A stretch of 64,000 nucleotides of DNA from Podospora bellae-mahoneyi (GCF_035222275.1 NW_026946359.1:930001-994000); one strand, 5' to 3'; positions 22,216 through 34,774 are shown, numbered from the stretch's first letter. Made by a program: numbers and translations. The notes: generated by a model not told the origin, from the sequence alone.

Positions 22216-24578
22216 CTACTCCTCCTCCACCTCCTCATCCCAAGCCTCCTTCTCCCTTCTCAACAACTCCCCCATCTCCCCCGCCTTGAAAATCGTACTC
22301 CCCTCCTCGCTCACCCTCGGCACCTTGGTCAGCGCCTCATCCTCAAACACAGTCCCAATATTCTCAATCCACCTCCTCCTCCTCTCCATCAGCGTCTTTG
22401 TCAGATCCCCTATCCCCGGGCGGGCAGTCGCCGTAGCAGCCGCGCTCGCAGCAGCAGCCGCACTAGCCGCCGCTCCGGACTGCCCCGGCCTCGCCTTTTT
22501 GGGCTTCTTCATCGTCCTCGTCCTCTTGAGGTACGCCGCCTGGACCTGGGAATCCAAATCCTCCAAAATGGTGGTATATTCCTGAAAGGCCATCCGCTCC
22601 TTGACCAGCTCTGTCAGTCTGGCTTTTCGGGCGCCGTTGACGAGGACTTGCTCGCGGAGGCGGGATTGGAGGAGGCGGAGGCGGGCGGCGACTTCGTCGT
22701 CGTAGTGGCCGTCGTACTCGGCTGTTGTCGGGTCCGGCTGTCCTGGTTGGGAGCCGTTGCCTGCCGCGTTGGACGAGTCGGATTGGTTGGGTGGTAAGGG
22801 GAGGAACCCGATGTGACGGAGTTCCTGCTTGATGCGCTCGTCGACTTGAGTGTAGTCTAGTTTTGGGTGGCTGGCCTTTTTCCAGGCTTCCGAATTTGAT
22901 TCGGGCATGTAAGTAGCCGGAGGGAGTTGGTTGTTGCTGTTGTTATTGTTGTTATTGTTGTTATTGTTGTTGTTGTTGTTGTTGTTGGTTGAATCGGGGG
23001 TGGTGCCGTTAACGCCGTTGACATGGCCGTTTACACCGTTGGTGCCGTTGGGTTGTTGGCTGCTGGAAGAGGGGTTGGTGTCAAAACTAAAGTCGAAGCT
23101 GGCGGTGCCGTTCATGATGGTGTCTCCGTCGCCGTTGACGCCGTTGACATTCTCTGCTGGCGGAGCGCGGTGCTCGGGGCGCATCGCTGAAAGAAGACGG
23201 GAGAGGAGTGGGCCGACGGAGAGCTTGTCTGTTTCGGCAACATCGTCGTCCATATTCTCGATACTCCCGCGGGGTTGGTTAGGAGGGAGTTTCTCCCGGC
23301 CGCCTGGAGGGACGGAGTCGATAGCCATCGCTCCATCCTCTTCGGCCCAGATCTCTGTGTAGTGCTTCTTGCCACGTTTCGGCATGACAAACGGAGTCAC
23401 GCGATCCCCTCTTTCTCTCAAAAACGCGAGATCCTCCTCGGTGAACGGCCGGAAGTAGGGGTCGATAAAGGTGCTAAAAGTGCTAAAGTTGATCTGATTG
23501 CTAGGCTTTGCATTGCTGAAATCCTTGTCTGGAGGGTCACCAGCGATGAGATCAGCAAGGTCGCTTTTAGGGTAGCCGGCTACCGAGTATATTTCCTTTA
23601 TTTCGCCCTCGGTCATGCCAGGTTGGACGGGAAGAATCTCGTACACGGTTGGGTCGGGGAAGGTTGAAGGATCATCGCCAAACGTATTGGCCTGTGGCCG
23701 AGCGGGAGGTGGTGGGCGACCATCGTCAGAGTCCGACTCGTCCTCGTTCTCCTCTGTCTTGGTCTTGTCATCGGCGTCCATGTTGCTTGGCGCGACTGGC
23801 GACAGCGACGAGCTGGCGGAATCGTTATCGCGAGATAGTTTTCGGGGTTTTGTCGACTCTCGTAAAGGGGATGACCGCTCTAAAATAACTGGTCAATGTT
23901 GGTTCAAAAAGACATTTGTACATCGCTTTTGGGTCGCTTGGTGTTGTTGGTGTTGTTGGGTGATGAAAATTCGGAGGAATACGCCCGCAGTGCTAAGAAG
24001 AAAGCTGAAAGCCAATTGGGAAGAAAGCTGGACGCAAACGAAGCTTCCTGAATGTGACAATTGGACCATGACTGACCTATGTTGCTCCCTCCGGGCGCCA
24101 GACTGTCGGTCGCTTTCCGCTTCTTTTTGTTGGCTGCCTTGCGTTCGCGCTCCTCCTCATCGGCTTCCTTCTGTCTCCGCTCCTCTTCCCTCCCCCGCTC
24201 GACAGCCAGCTCATCGAGCCTGGTGCGGCGGCTCTGGGCGAGAAGTCTCATGCCTTTGTCGCAATTCAGGCCGCGCTTGTCAATTACGTCGCTCAGCTTC
24301 TGCAGTCGGGAGACGAGGCCATCAAGGCTCTTGGAATCGGGTATGGCGGTGTTGGAGGTCGAGGGATCAACCATGTCCTCAAAGGTCAGGTTCCGGAAGA
24401 CTTCGAAGCGGAGTTCCAGCAGGTCCGTTTCGACATTGTCGATGGGTGGCAGACTGGCCGAGGGCGGTGCGGCACTGGGGGTGGTGTTGCGACTTCGCTG
24501 CTGCTGCTGTTGCGACTGGGAGCGGATTGCCCCCGTGCCCGCCTTCTTCCCCGGACCCTTCTGGCTCGATGGAGCCAT
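22216..24578 (-). CDS. NGG1: Ngg1/Ada3, SAGA/ADA histone acetyltransferase subunit
   Basis: Two exons, 24578-24077 and 23879-22216, with a 197-nt intron; 721 aa. Ada3 joins Gcn5 and Ada2 in the acetyltransferase module of SAGA and ADA and helps nucleosomal histone acetylation. The start is the ATG giving [14 protein letters not shown]; the frame upstream lacks ATG. Residues about 45-165 are helical ([20 protein letters not shown], then [15 protein letters not shown]) and end in a basic KKKRK segment. Residues 168-460 are disordered and hold a long poly-Asn run. The conserved Ada3 C-terminal domain is about 465-721: [38 protein letters not shown], then [14 protein letters not shown]. It is divergent from BTA1. 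Confidence 0.93.
22928..22987 (-). repeat. Poly-Asn coding trinucleotide repeat in NGG1
   Basis: An imperfect AAC/AAT repeat on the minus strand encodes a run of about 16 Asn, with a second short Asn run after one Ser. It lies in the disordered middle of Ada3. Confidence 0.9.
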
Positions 24579-25868
24579 CTTTGAGCAGGGCACTATGGAA
24601 GCACTGTGCAGTGTCTTGCCTGGCAAGGTATCTACACGCCGTACCTCGTGTCGCGTATCACCGATCGCGTGCTGAAAGGTCTCGCGGAATCTGTTGCATT
24701 CAGATCTGACACGCGCCGAGATGCGCGACGGGCTGGTGGTGTTTGGTGAACTTTTCCGAAGCTGTGAGACTTTGACGTTGCTGGAGGCTCAATGAGCTGC
24801 ACGTCACATCCAATGATCGCGGGCGCCAACGAGGCGCATTGCATCCCTGTCTGTCTCAACTCGTCCCGCCATCTGATGCGAGAGTCCGTGCGCTGATGAT
24901 GACTCAGCAAGCTCATAGGATCATATTTTGAGCCCTCTTCACGCTCATTCCATACACTACGACGGAGTACACTTCGTTACTATTCAGGTTCCAGATCTAT
25001 TGTTACGTGGATTCATGCGTCACGCAAACAACTCCGTCAGCTTCATGTACAGCTTGTCAGTGAGCCCAACAATGTACAGCCTAGGTACACGCTTGAAAGA
25101 GGGGAAACCACGGTAGGATAGCCTTGCCGGCCGGCTTCAACAAGATTTCTCATGGGAAGCACATCCCCAGATGCAGAAAAGCTTCATTCACGAGCACTGC
25201 TCCTTTAATCGCCATTGAGCTCTTCCCGTGGCCGCAAGCATTTTCCCGATTGGTGTGCTGGAGGCACCCCACCAGCTTGCCAAGGAGGGGACCCTGCATC
25301 TCCCCGTCACCTCGCACGTTCTACAACAGCTTCAACAGATGCTGCATTTTCATGGTATCATGGGTATCAATATGATATGCCTCAAAACACGGGGTCAACG
25401 ATGCCAAGTGACTCTTTTGCCATAGAACCCTGCCTGTCTGCATGGCAGCCAACACTGACGATCCCATATGGAGCAGCAAACTGGGCACCATGTCAAAAGC
25501 TGGCACATGAGTGGCTCTGTTGCCAGCGGCTCAAGAGTTGCAGCCTCGATGATCTCATCATCATCCTGCCTCAACTCTCAGGGTGTACCTTCGAGGTCCC
25601 CTACTATAGCAGACTGACGAATGAACACCCTCGTGTCAGAGCGATTGGTAACGGCTACACCATCCGCAATGCGTTGTGGGGGATCACAAGCCTTTCACTC
25701 TCACCCATGGACAACGGAGAAGAAAAGGTTGCACAGTTTTATACCCCCCTCCCCACCCCCCAGTTGCTCACTTGCTTCTTCCCCGGGTTCTTCTGTTTTT
25801 ATCAGCAGTACCTAGCATATCCTTGTGTTCAACCATTACTTCTCCATCATCCATAATGAGAGAATACC
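24579..25868. promoter_or_regulatory. Divergent promoter region, NGG1 and BTA1
   Basis: A 1.3-kb spacer between two divergent start codons. One CACGTT, a permitted half of the Pho4/NUC-1 site class, is at 25315-25320; a single match is weak evidence. The last 150 bases before BTA1 are C/T-rich. No gene is supported. Confidence 0.4.
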
Positions 25869-28637
25869 ATGGCTTCTCTTGGTGGTAACATTTTGCCCCT
25901 CGTTGGCTTTAACCTTCATGCATTCTTTACCGGCATCACCGGCGGCCTACTTTTCCTCGCCGGTCTTATCAAGCTTTCCCACAAGAGGGCTTCACAGAAG
26001 TCGGATCAGAAGCGTCAGGATGATGATGAGCCGGGCCTCATCAGCGCGCTCCTCCTTTTCTGTTATGGCTGCTTCTTCAAGCCGCATTCCAGTAGTGGCA
26101 AAGCCAACCAGCAAGGCGCTCTCGAGTCCTTCTACGCAGGCCAGGCTTCAGCGGTACCGCTCCCCAAAATAATAGGCTTTCAAATGTACCTAGTATGTCC
26201 CACTGACCAATATGCTTCCACAGTACGATGTGACCAGAAAGCTACTCCTCAGAGGCCGTGAGGACATGCTGGCCCTTGCGGCTGCTCAGCTCCTTCACAA
26301 GGCCAAAAGTGAAAGCCGAAAGGCGGGAAGCAGACGTATCTGGGTCGATGTACGAGAGACTCTGTCCTCTCCGCCGCTTGAAACCATCTAACGTCCTCCC
26401 AGGTTGGCGGTGGCACAGGCTGGAATATCGAGGCCATGTCGCAGTTTGTCAACGTCCCTGAATTCTTCAGCACTGTCTATCTTGTCGACCTCTCACCGTC
26501 GCTCTGCGCAGTAGCAGAGAAGAGATTCTCGCGCCTCGGTTGGGACAACGTCAAAATCATATGCCAAGACGCTCGTAAATTCCGGCTGGAAGACTATGAA
26601 AACGGTCTCTCCGGTCCAGGATCGCCAGGGTCCTCAACTCCCAAGAGCTACTTTGATCAGAAGCGTCCCGAGCATGGCGGTGCTGACTTGATCACCATGT
26701 CTTACAGTTTGTCCATGATTGTGGGTGTCCAAGTCAATCTCGGAAAGCATCACAGGGGATACTGACATGAACAACAACAGCCTGACTATTACTCCGTCAT
26801 TGACTCATTGACATCCCTTCTTTCTCCGGATGGACTTCTCGGGGTTGTCGACTTTTACGTTCAGTCCAAAGCTGACTTTACTTACCGCAACTGGACGGGT
26901 GGTATGATCGGCCGTCACGTCAACTACCTCTCACGAACCTTTTGGAGGGCCTGGTTCGATCTCGACCGTGTTGCTCTCGAGCCCGCCCGCCGAGACTACC
27001 TCGAGTACAAATTCGGCACCGTTCTCACGGCCAACTTGCGCAACACCGCTCTCGGGTCCATCCCCTATTACATCTGGCTAGGCTGTCACAAGAAGCCCTT
27101 TTCCTCATCCAGCCTCCCCGAGGAGATCATCCAGCGAATCGACGCCCTAGCCACCGAGTCCCCCTACCTGCTCCCATCCGACTCCCACAGCAGCAAAAAG
27201 CAGCAAAACGTCATCACCGCCAAACTCACCCGCGCGATAGAGCGCACAGCCCCCGAAATCCGCTCCAAAGCCTTCGACGCCGCCATCCAAAACCTCTCCG
27301 CCAACCTCCCCTTGCCCTCCTTCTTTTACCAAAACCACCACTGGCGCATCTACTACGACGACCAGCTCCCAAAACACACCCAGTTCAACAACGAGTACAT
27401 CTACGCCTTCACCTGGGAAGACTCCCGCGTCGACCGCGAGATCCTCAAGCTCGGCCGCGACGACGTCGTGCTCGCCATCACCAGCGCGGGCGACAACATC
27501 CTCTCGTACGCGTTGCAGTCCCCGGCCCGCATCCACGCCATCGACCTGAACCCCAGCCAGAACCACCTCCTCGAGCTGAAAGCAGCCTCCTTCACCGCTT
27601 TGTCTCATGCCGACTTCTGGAAGATTTTCGGCGAGGGCAAACACGAAAATTTCCGCGCGCTTCTCATCACAAGATTGTCCCCCCACCTCTCCAGCCGGGC
27701 GTTCCAGTACTGGCTCGACAACTCTTTTATTTTCACCAACCCCACGTCCAGGGGGTTATACGACACCGGCGGCTCCCGCCACGCCATCCGCGCATTTAGA
27801 TACACCTCCCGTCTCTTTCGCTGCCGTTCAGCCGTCACCTCCCTCCTAAACAGCAAAACCCTCATCGAACAACGCGAGATCTGGCACAGCAAAATCCGGC
27901 CTGCACTGCTCAGTCCCCTGGTGAGCAACCTCCTCGTCAGCACGGAAGCCTTCCTCTGGAAAGCCCTCGGCGTGCCAAAGAACCAGCTCGCCATGATCGA
28001 GGCCGATCACGGCAGCAGCCGGGCCGTGAAGGTTGGCCTGGCCAAGAGCACGAGGGCGCACGCGATATGGCATTACATGGTCAACACGCTTGACCCTGTA
28101 GTTGAAAAGACGCACATTGCGGTTGATAACCCTTACTACCTCGTCTGCATGACGGGGGGGTTCACAAAGAAGTGTCATCCTGATTATCTATCCCGCGCTG
28201 CGCACAAGAAACTTTCCCAGCCTGGGGCGTTTGAGGGGTTAAGGATACACACTGATGAGATTGACGAGGTGATTGCGAGAATGGCGCCTGGGACGGTGAC
28301 GGTAGCGGTGTTGATGGATAGCATGGATTGGTTCGACCCGGACACAGACGCGGCGGGGAGGCAGATTGAAAAGGTTAACAGGGCCTTGAAGACGGGTGGG
28401 AGGGTCCTGGTGAGGAGCTCGGCTTTGCGGCCGTGGTATATCAAGGAGTTTGAAAAGAGGGGGTTTGTGGGCGAGAGGGTGGGGAATAGGGGGGTGGGAG
28501 AGTGTATTGACCGGGTGAATATGTATGCCAGCTGCTGGGTTTGTACCAAGGTGGATAACCTGCCGCCGCCGACGCCGGGGGGGAGCGAGGGGGAGCAGAG
28601 GACTGGCGGAGAGGAGGTGGATGTTTGGAGCTTGTGA
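25869..28637 (+). CDS. BTA1: Betaine lipid (DGTS) synthase, two-domain Bta1
   Basis: Four exons, 25869-26153, 26224-26349, 26403-26720 and 26781-28637; 861 aa; the splices keep frame and rebuild conserved motifs. Bta1 makes the phosphorus-free lipid DGTS from diacylglycerol and S-adenosylmethionine. Two hydrophobic N-terminal segments (about residues 9-37 and 55-70) should anchor it in the ER. A SAM methyltransferase domain (BtaB-like) begins at residue 138 with VGGGTGWNIEAM, split exactly by intron 2, then VYLVDLSPSLC. The C-terminal half is BtaA-like (DUF3419 family): FTWEDSRVDREI, then ITSAGDNILSYAL and IHAIDLNPSQNHLLELK around residues 455-520. It transfers the aminocarboxypropyl group. 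This order (BtaB then BtaA) is, as I recall, the fungal one, reversed from Chlamydomonas. Fungi raise DGTS under phosphate limitation. Confidence 0.95.
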
Positions 28638-30313
28638 CGGACGGTTTGAGGGTTTCTTGGAGATAAGGGACAGCAAAATTGAGCGTGGCAGAGACAGCGA
28701 TTGAATGAAATGATTTCTTGTTTTGTTTGCCTTTAAAGCCTGAACTCCCTAATCATAAAAGACAGGATTGAATGATCACAACTAAACCAACAACATTGAA
28801 CATGACGACACACGCGTTTCAGAGTAGATCTGATAACCCCCAGACCCCTGTCTATCCGTCCCCCACGAAATGGCTCGTGCGCCTAGCGCCCGGAAACAAT
28901 GTTTCCCGTGGGGCGCTGTGGCTGTGCACGTCGCTGCAGCACCTGCAGCGGCGACGCTAGCTTCCGAGGACCCACGCCGCATAAGCCACTACTTTGACAG
29001 TACCGTAGGACTGATCAATGAGATCGTGATCCTCGATCTTTGACGGCGAGATCATTCAAGGTGGGGCTATCAGACTAGAGCAAGAAACGAAACATGGAAA
29101 CAAAAAAAAGCTTACCTGGATTCTAGTTTTCTGCCCTGTGTCAGCCTGATGCGCAAGGTTCCCGGGTTGCTCCGTTCATATACACGATATGGTGAGGCGA
29201 GCAATTCATGATGGCTGATGTCAATGCTGTCGGGGGTTGGCTGGCTCACTTGAGTGTATCGGTGTTCTGGCAAAACTATGGCGTCTGAAAACAATGATGC
29301 AACCATGGACACAGTCATCTAAACACTTCGGACCTAGAGAGCGGTCCAATCCGGCTTCACCATTGGTGGAATGGGTCTGTTGGCCTGGCGTGGAAAGCAG
29401 CTCCATGCGGACACTAGGTTGGAGATCGGGCCTCTTGATCCTCATCAAAGCCCCTACCACTCGGTATGATCGATGTGATCTGCAGAGCTCGACGAATTCC
29501 ATGTCACTGCTCCCTGGGAGTACGTTGCGAACATCCACGAGTGGCTTGGCTCGAGAGTGATGATGATGACATGCCCTTCCACCCTCCATCTCACTGTTCA
29601 GAAAGCCTAACGGATATCACGGAAAGCTTCGGGCATCACCATACACTCGCGGTGAGCAAACATCTCATCGCTGTCAAGGAGGCTGGTGTACTGAAGGTGT
29701 GGTGGGTGAGTTGTCGTCAAGGGTGCCACGTTCGATATCGAGATCTGCTTCTCGATATTTCTCATCCAGATAGCAGCTTTCCGGCCAATCGGAGGTTATT
29801 CTCTCGCGTTTATGGCGCTTAAAAAGCCATGTTTCCTGTTGGCAGATGTGGTTGATGTGGCAGAGGGTCGCGGTAGTCGGCTCCCGAGTAGGCGAGTGGC
29901 TGAGCCTCGTTATAGGAGCAAGGGTTGGGACAAGGCCACCTCCCCATTGGTGGGCTGACAGGAAGGTAGTACCAACAAGCCAATGATAGCAACACATCAG
30001 TCCCAAGCCAACGGGTTGCCGTCCGGAAGCCCTGAGAACCGTTTGTGGCTCTGGGTAACTTGCTGCGTTTCGAACCGGGCCTTGTAGGGCAGTCGTGCAG
30101 GGCTGGCAACCATTCCTCCATCCATGATGCACCACTGCCGGATCCATCGCGGATGCTTCCATCTCTTCGAGGCTGCCTCAATTGTCTGCTTTGTATTAAT
30201 AACTTCGCGATGGGGCCGTCTGTCGAAAATGGCCACACAGGTCATATCCGTCGGTATCCCGTACCCTATTATAACTTCGGCGCCGCTTGACTGATACGTC
30301 ACAACCCCCAAAT
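28638..30313. other. 1.7-kb intergenic region
   Basis: This lies between the BTA1 stop and the start of the Zn2Cys6 gene. Short open frames occur on both strands (for example a minus-strand frame at 29112-29318 that ends near a GTAAGC) but none has a domain or a convincing exon structure. Confidence 0.5.
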
Positions 30314-32082
30314 ATGTCGAACGCATCGTCACCTGTGGCGACGTCCCCTCAACCGGATGTCCAGAAAGCATCGAGAGTCTGTCTCAACTGCAAGAGGAAG
30401 AAGAAAAAGTGTGACAAAGCGTTGCCGTCGTGCAGTCGTTGTGTCGAGTAAGTTTTCGGCCCCCACTTCCCGAATATCAATGTTGCTGACAGGGGCCTCT
30501 TTCTGAACCGGGCAGATCATATCAAGTCTGCCAGCATGAGGACGACATTGTTGCTGGAAATCCTGTGACGGCTGGGTATCTGTATGGAGGAGTGTCTTCG
30601 CCGCTTGGGAATCCGGTCCAGCTTCATCGACAATCACCATTAGCCTGGGGTGGGAGTCTGCGTCCTTCTTTGGTTGCCAGCATTCGGTCGGCAGATAATA
30701 TCGACTTGTACGCCCTCCAATGTGTTATCGACATTCTCGATAGTCGCCAGGGTGTTGAACAGACGGTTTTGGCCTTTTTCGAGGGCCCCAACGCCAGCTG
30801 GTTCAGCATTATCGATCGTTCACATTTCGAGAGGTTACTGGAGGATTTCTGGACCAGCCCATCAGCGGAAACATGTGTTTTGATACTTTGCATGTCGCTG
30901 ATCTCCCGTCCAACGATTTCGAGCCCGGGCCCGACACCGATGGGCGATACTGTTTATCAGTCGGCCAAAACACTCTTGAGTTTGGTCCAGAGCCAAAGTA
31001 GCCGCCCCATGTCCACCTCCTTTTTGCAAGCCGAACTCCTAGTCGCCATGTACGAGTACACTCAGGCTCTACCACAGCAAGCATATCTGTCTGTTGGGCG
31101 ATGTTTCCAGATGAGCCGCGCTCTCGGTTGGCAGGATAAGTCGTACTGGGGCCCAAACAACATGGCAACTATACCAAAGATCCTCAAGCTCCATTCGATC
31201 CTGTGGTGGGCAATGGTGTATATCGACAACCATCTTCATGCTGCATATCAGGAGTCCAAGTTCCCCTTGCATGCTCCCACCCTCGGGCTCGAATTCGAGA
31301 TACCCCAGCCCGAAACTTTCGGTCAATTTGTGCCGACGCCATCGCAGCTTCAAATCCAGAGTGTTGGTGCAGCATATTGTGACGGCAACTCTCCCCATAT
31401 CGACGGCATGGTTTTCCCCGAGGCAACATCTGCGTTCAATCTGAACACCGCTCTTAGCCTGCTGGATAGCCCACTGATGTTGTCGGAACGCCACGAGGAA
31501 CTCTCGGATGCTGTCTGGCAGCACACTCTCGACGTCTTCCAGACTCCGTGGAGTACTGGCGACCGGAGCGGGGCGATGAGCACCAACTTGATGTAAGTAT
31601 TCGGGTTTCCTTTTACCGAGCGTCATCTGGCCAAACCTGACTGACTTTTAGAGCCATGCTGAAACTCATCCAATCTGGCCTTCTTGCTGGATCGGCGGGG
31701 ACCGATCCGCGCTTTTCCAGCCCTGCTGAGAATATGAGGAAGGCTATCGCGTACCTCCATAATGAGGCGGCGAACTTGCCGAGTTTCCAAGAGCGATTGG
31801 CACGGGGGAGGGTGGCTCCTTTCTGGGCTTTTGCGGCGTACTATGCATCACTTTTGCTCATTTCTCATGGTGAAACGGAGCTCCAAATGGCGGCGGACTG
31901 GCTCCAGAAGGTTATTGATTTGAAGAATATGCTGCACATTTGCGCTGGAAGGTGGAAGATTGCTGGTAAGCCTTTCCGAGTGTAGATGGCGTGGACTTGC
32001 CACTGATATGTTTGCTCCAGAACGTTATGTTTATTTGCTCGACCAGCAGCTTGGTGTCCGGCTGGGCACCTATGTCGGATGA
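30314..32082 (+). CDS. Zn2Cys6 transcription factor
   Basis: Four exons, 30314-30447, 30516-31592, 31652-31965 and 32021-32082; 528 aa. The DNA-binding domain is at residues 24-51: CLNCKRKKKKCDKALPSCSRC, then VESYQVC after the first intron, with spacing C-x2-C-x6-C-x6-C-x2-C-x6-C, the binuclear zinc cluster of Gal4-type fungal regulators. The rest is a mostly helical middle-homology region, with a segment starting LQAELLVAMYEY and then VGRCFQMSRALGWQDK, typical of the fungal-specific transcription factor domain. All exon joins keep the frame; the last exon adds only RYVYLLDQQLGVRLGTYVG. It follows BTA1 in the same direction but 1.7 kb away. Its targets cannot be told from sequence. Confidence 0.92.
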
Positions 32083-34075
32083 TTTTCTTTTCGCATTTTT
32101 GGCGTCGTGGGCTAGGAATAAGATACCCGTTTTTTGGAGATTTGGTGTGGTTTTCGGATTGTGTGCAACGGGGAGAGCTGACAGAGTTCTTTGGTCATTT
32201 TGTGGATGGCTTGCATGAAGCGCTCCTCTCTCCCTCGTGAGATCGAACGGAGGTGTCTGGGTTGGCAGTTTTCGGTACTTTTCTTTCGCTCATTTGTTGA
32301 CAAGTCATTTTCGTTTCTTTTCGTTTTTGGCATTCGGGCGGGTTGAAAAGCTGCCAAGTTGGATACTGTCGACTGGTTTTTGTTGTTGAAGGGGTTGGGT
32401 TTCTGCTTTGCATGGTACTTTCCTTGTGTTTGGGGATGTGAATTAGAGTTTCCTAGCTTTTTATCAGCGGCGTCTTCAAATTGTCTCAATCAGCCACAGC
32501 ATTTAGACCTGTCTCGGTGAATAAGGAAATACCGATCATGTGAGGTGCTACTTCCCCTCGCTTTTTAAAATTGGTGAGATGTTTGTCACGCTGAAATATC
32601 GCCTCATCGTGGATGATACGTCCGACATTGTGCCCAGATTTGGGAACGGAGATTCCTTCATGGCATGACAACGGCGGGAAACAAAGCTCTGTAAGGAGAG
32701 TCGAGTTTCTTCATGAACAATTCGACTCATGACGGAGAGTAGAAACTTTGGCAAAGATCAAGAGAAAGAGGAAACATGCAGAGCAAAAAATGAAGGGATC
32801 ACAGAAGAATGAAGCAGAGAAAATGATAAGCAAAAAGAAGATGAATAGTCACCGGAGCAAGGAAACACATATATTATACAAAAAGAGCTTCAGCATACCA
32901 TGTTCAACAACGTAACCCCACGCCACCAACAAACCATCCTCATACTCCAGGGTCCCAACAAACCGCTCCTATTCCAGCCTTTGCTGCCTTGAAGGGGTTC
33001 CACTGACTTCGGACCTGCGTGGCATACTGGCCGGGAGGAAAACCAAGCGGCCGCTCCCGCAGATGGCCATTGGTGGTTTGAACAGGTTGAAAGGTGAAGA
33101 GCAACCGACGAGTGAGGCTGATGAGGTTGCTAGAGCCTGTTAAAATGAAAAGGGGCTACAACGCCCGGCGGGTTGAACTTGGTGCTGCTTCACCCTTGGT
33201 GACCGGGTGGCCAACAGACTTCATAATACACACTTAACAAGGAAGGATGGCGAAAGTAAGAGAGGAGGGAGCCTCAATGAGTGTCACGAGAACGAGAACA
33301 ACCGAGGAGTCCCATGGATCCCTCTTCTGGGTCATGTAACAGGAAAAAAGGCCCACGCCCTGTTGGTGACCTATCCACCTGCTTGCCTTCGGATCATAGA
33401 AGATGCCGGCATCCTCCTTACCCATTCCAGAAAGTTAATTAATCCCCCAACCCCCGAGCGACCCTTGATCAGAGAGGGGGCGGGAGATCGCCAAAACGTG
33501 GTATCAGCGCCACGTATTACCGACTTCCGACACAAACTTTCCAATACACCAGTAATAACACCCCAAACTGTTTTGTTCACCAACAAAGCCCCCCACACAA
33601 AAAACGGTTCATCCCATGACGATACCTAGTTGCCGAGAACATGGGTCGATGCGGCACCCGTAGGGTTACACAAGGGTAAACCCACGACGGAGAAGCTGAA
33701 GCTGGTTCCCGGTTGGCTGCGGAAAGACCGTGCCGTTGGGATACAACTTGCATCGCTTCCCGGGAGTGTCAGCTTCCGGCGTGCGCCACAATTGTCTTGC
33801 AGATGGAAGCTTGAACATCCGGGCGGGAAGCTGGTCGAATGAGAGAGCTCGTTGGTTCTTCAACTGGGCTTAGCTGCATATGTAAATCTAACCACCATCA
33901 TCACATTATCAGCGTTGCATCATGGGCAAAAAAATGATGGAGACTTCAACGTGACACAAAAATCCTAGTTGAAGATAGAAAAGCATGCCAAAATAGGCAA
34001 TACGTCTCGATGGATAGTTTGACACGCCTAGGAACAATTATTGAACACCAAATCCAGTGAGTTGAAGGGCTGTAA

Positions 34076-34200
34076 CCATGGCGAAAAGGCGTTCAATGAT
34101 AGTATCCATGTGTTAAAAAGTGGTTGGAAAGCATGTGGACATGGTGAAAATGCATTCAATATATATTATAATGTGTTCAAAGATAGTCGAAGCGCCTTAA
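34076..34200. repeat. Degenerate tandem duplication, about 65-bp unit
   Basis: CATGGCGAAAAGGCGTTCAA near 34078 and CATGGTGAAAATGCATTCAA near 34140 begin two units of about 60-65 bases that continue in parallel (TCCATGTGTTAAAAAG against TAATGTGTTCAAAGAT). Identity is roughly 70% by eye. Confidence 0.6.
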
Positions 34201-34215
34201 AAGATAATGATTAGG
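34157..34215. repeat. Degenerate 21-bp repeat, copy group A
   Basis: Two or three units resembling TTCAAAGATAGTCGAAGCGCC / TTAAAAGATAATGATTAGGCC. The consensus (GGCC/GCC followed by TTTAAAGATA) matches groups at 34848 and inside the MITE at 47548. Confidence 0.5.
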
Positions 34216-34400
34216 CCTCGTCAATAGGCCCCAGACGAGTTGATCAATGTCTTGCTGGGGGTTTTGGTCGAATGAGAGATTGTTGGTTTCTCTCATGATA
34301 GACGAAAACAGTTCAGACGAAGAGTGAGAGGACCAACCCCCTTGAATGACTATATGTTCATTGGCCGGATAGACTGTACTAATCCAATTAATACGTCTCA

Positions 34401-34774
34401 CTAATTCTTCTTCTCATCTTTTGGCTCTGGCGGAGTATACATCCACTGAAGAGCGCTAACATTCTTTTCTTCCCTGGGTACATTGATGCCCCGCCTCCCC
34501 GAAGTGATAATCCGGCGTGCCTCCTCGCGAGCTCTGTTGATGTCACGGCCAAGAGCGCGAGAGATAGTGCCGCCGCGAACGGCTGATCGAGAAGAAATTG
34601 ATGTTGAGAAGAAATTGATGAAATAAAAAGGTTGAGAGTTTGTCGGTAGGTACGGTAAGATGGGTTTATTACGGATCGGGCTTTGCCAGCGATAAACTTT
34701 GGCAGACAGGCCAAGTAGCTGCTTCCTGAATAAACTATAAACTGACACGCTCCTCCCGAAATTACAGGCATTGC
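34401..34774 (-). CDS. Possible small spliced ORF, unknown
   Basis: Low-confidence candidate. A GC-richer open stretch ends at a stop at 34401 with basic residues (SRALGRDINRAREEARRI), then INVPREEKN and a Lys-rich C-terminus. A GTACCT donor and a CGATCAG acceptor would join it in frame to an upstream stretch that starts with ATG near 34772 (MPVISGGACQF), for about 100 aa. I recognise no family. It sits inside AT-rich, repeat-bearing DNA, so it may be a relic or chance. Confidence 0.2.

Noticed and set aside
26942-27799. 285-aa plus-strand frame, Arg/Pro-rich
   Set aside because: Out-of-frame shadow of BTA1 exon 4, whose conserved motifs leave no doubt on the true frame.
30055-30085. Possible tRNA B-box (GGTTCGAA on the minus strand)
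   Set aside because: The flanking bases do not pair to form a T-arm and no matching A-box or acceptor stem was found.
29221-30162. Overlapping frames on both strands between BTA1 and the Zn2Cys6 gene
   Set aside because: All are under 165 codons, lack domains, and I could not assemble a convincing exon chain.
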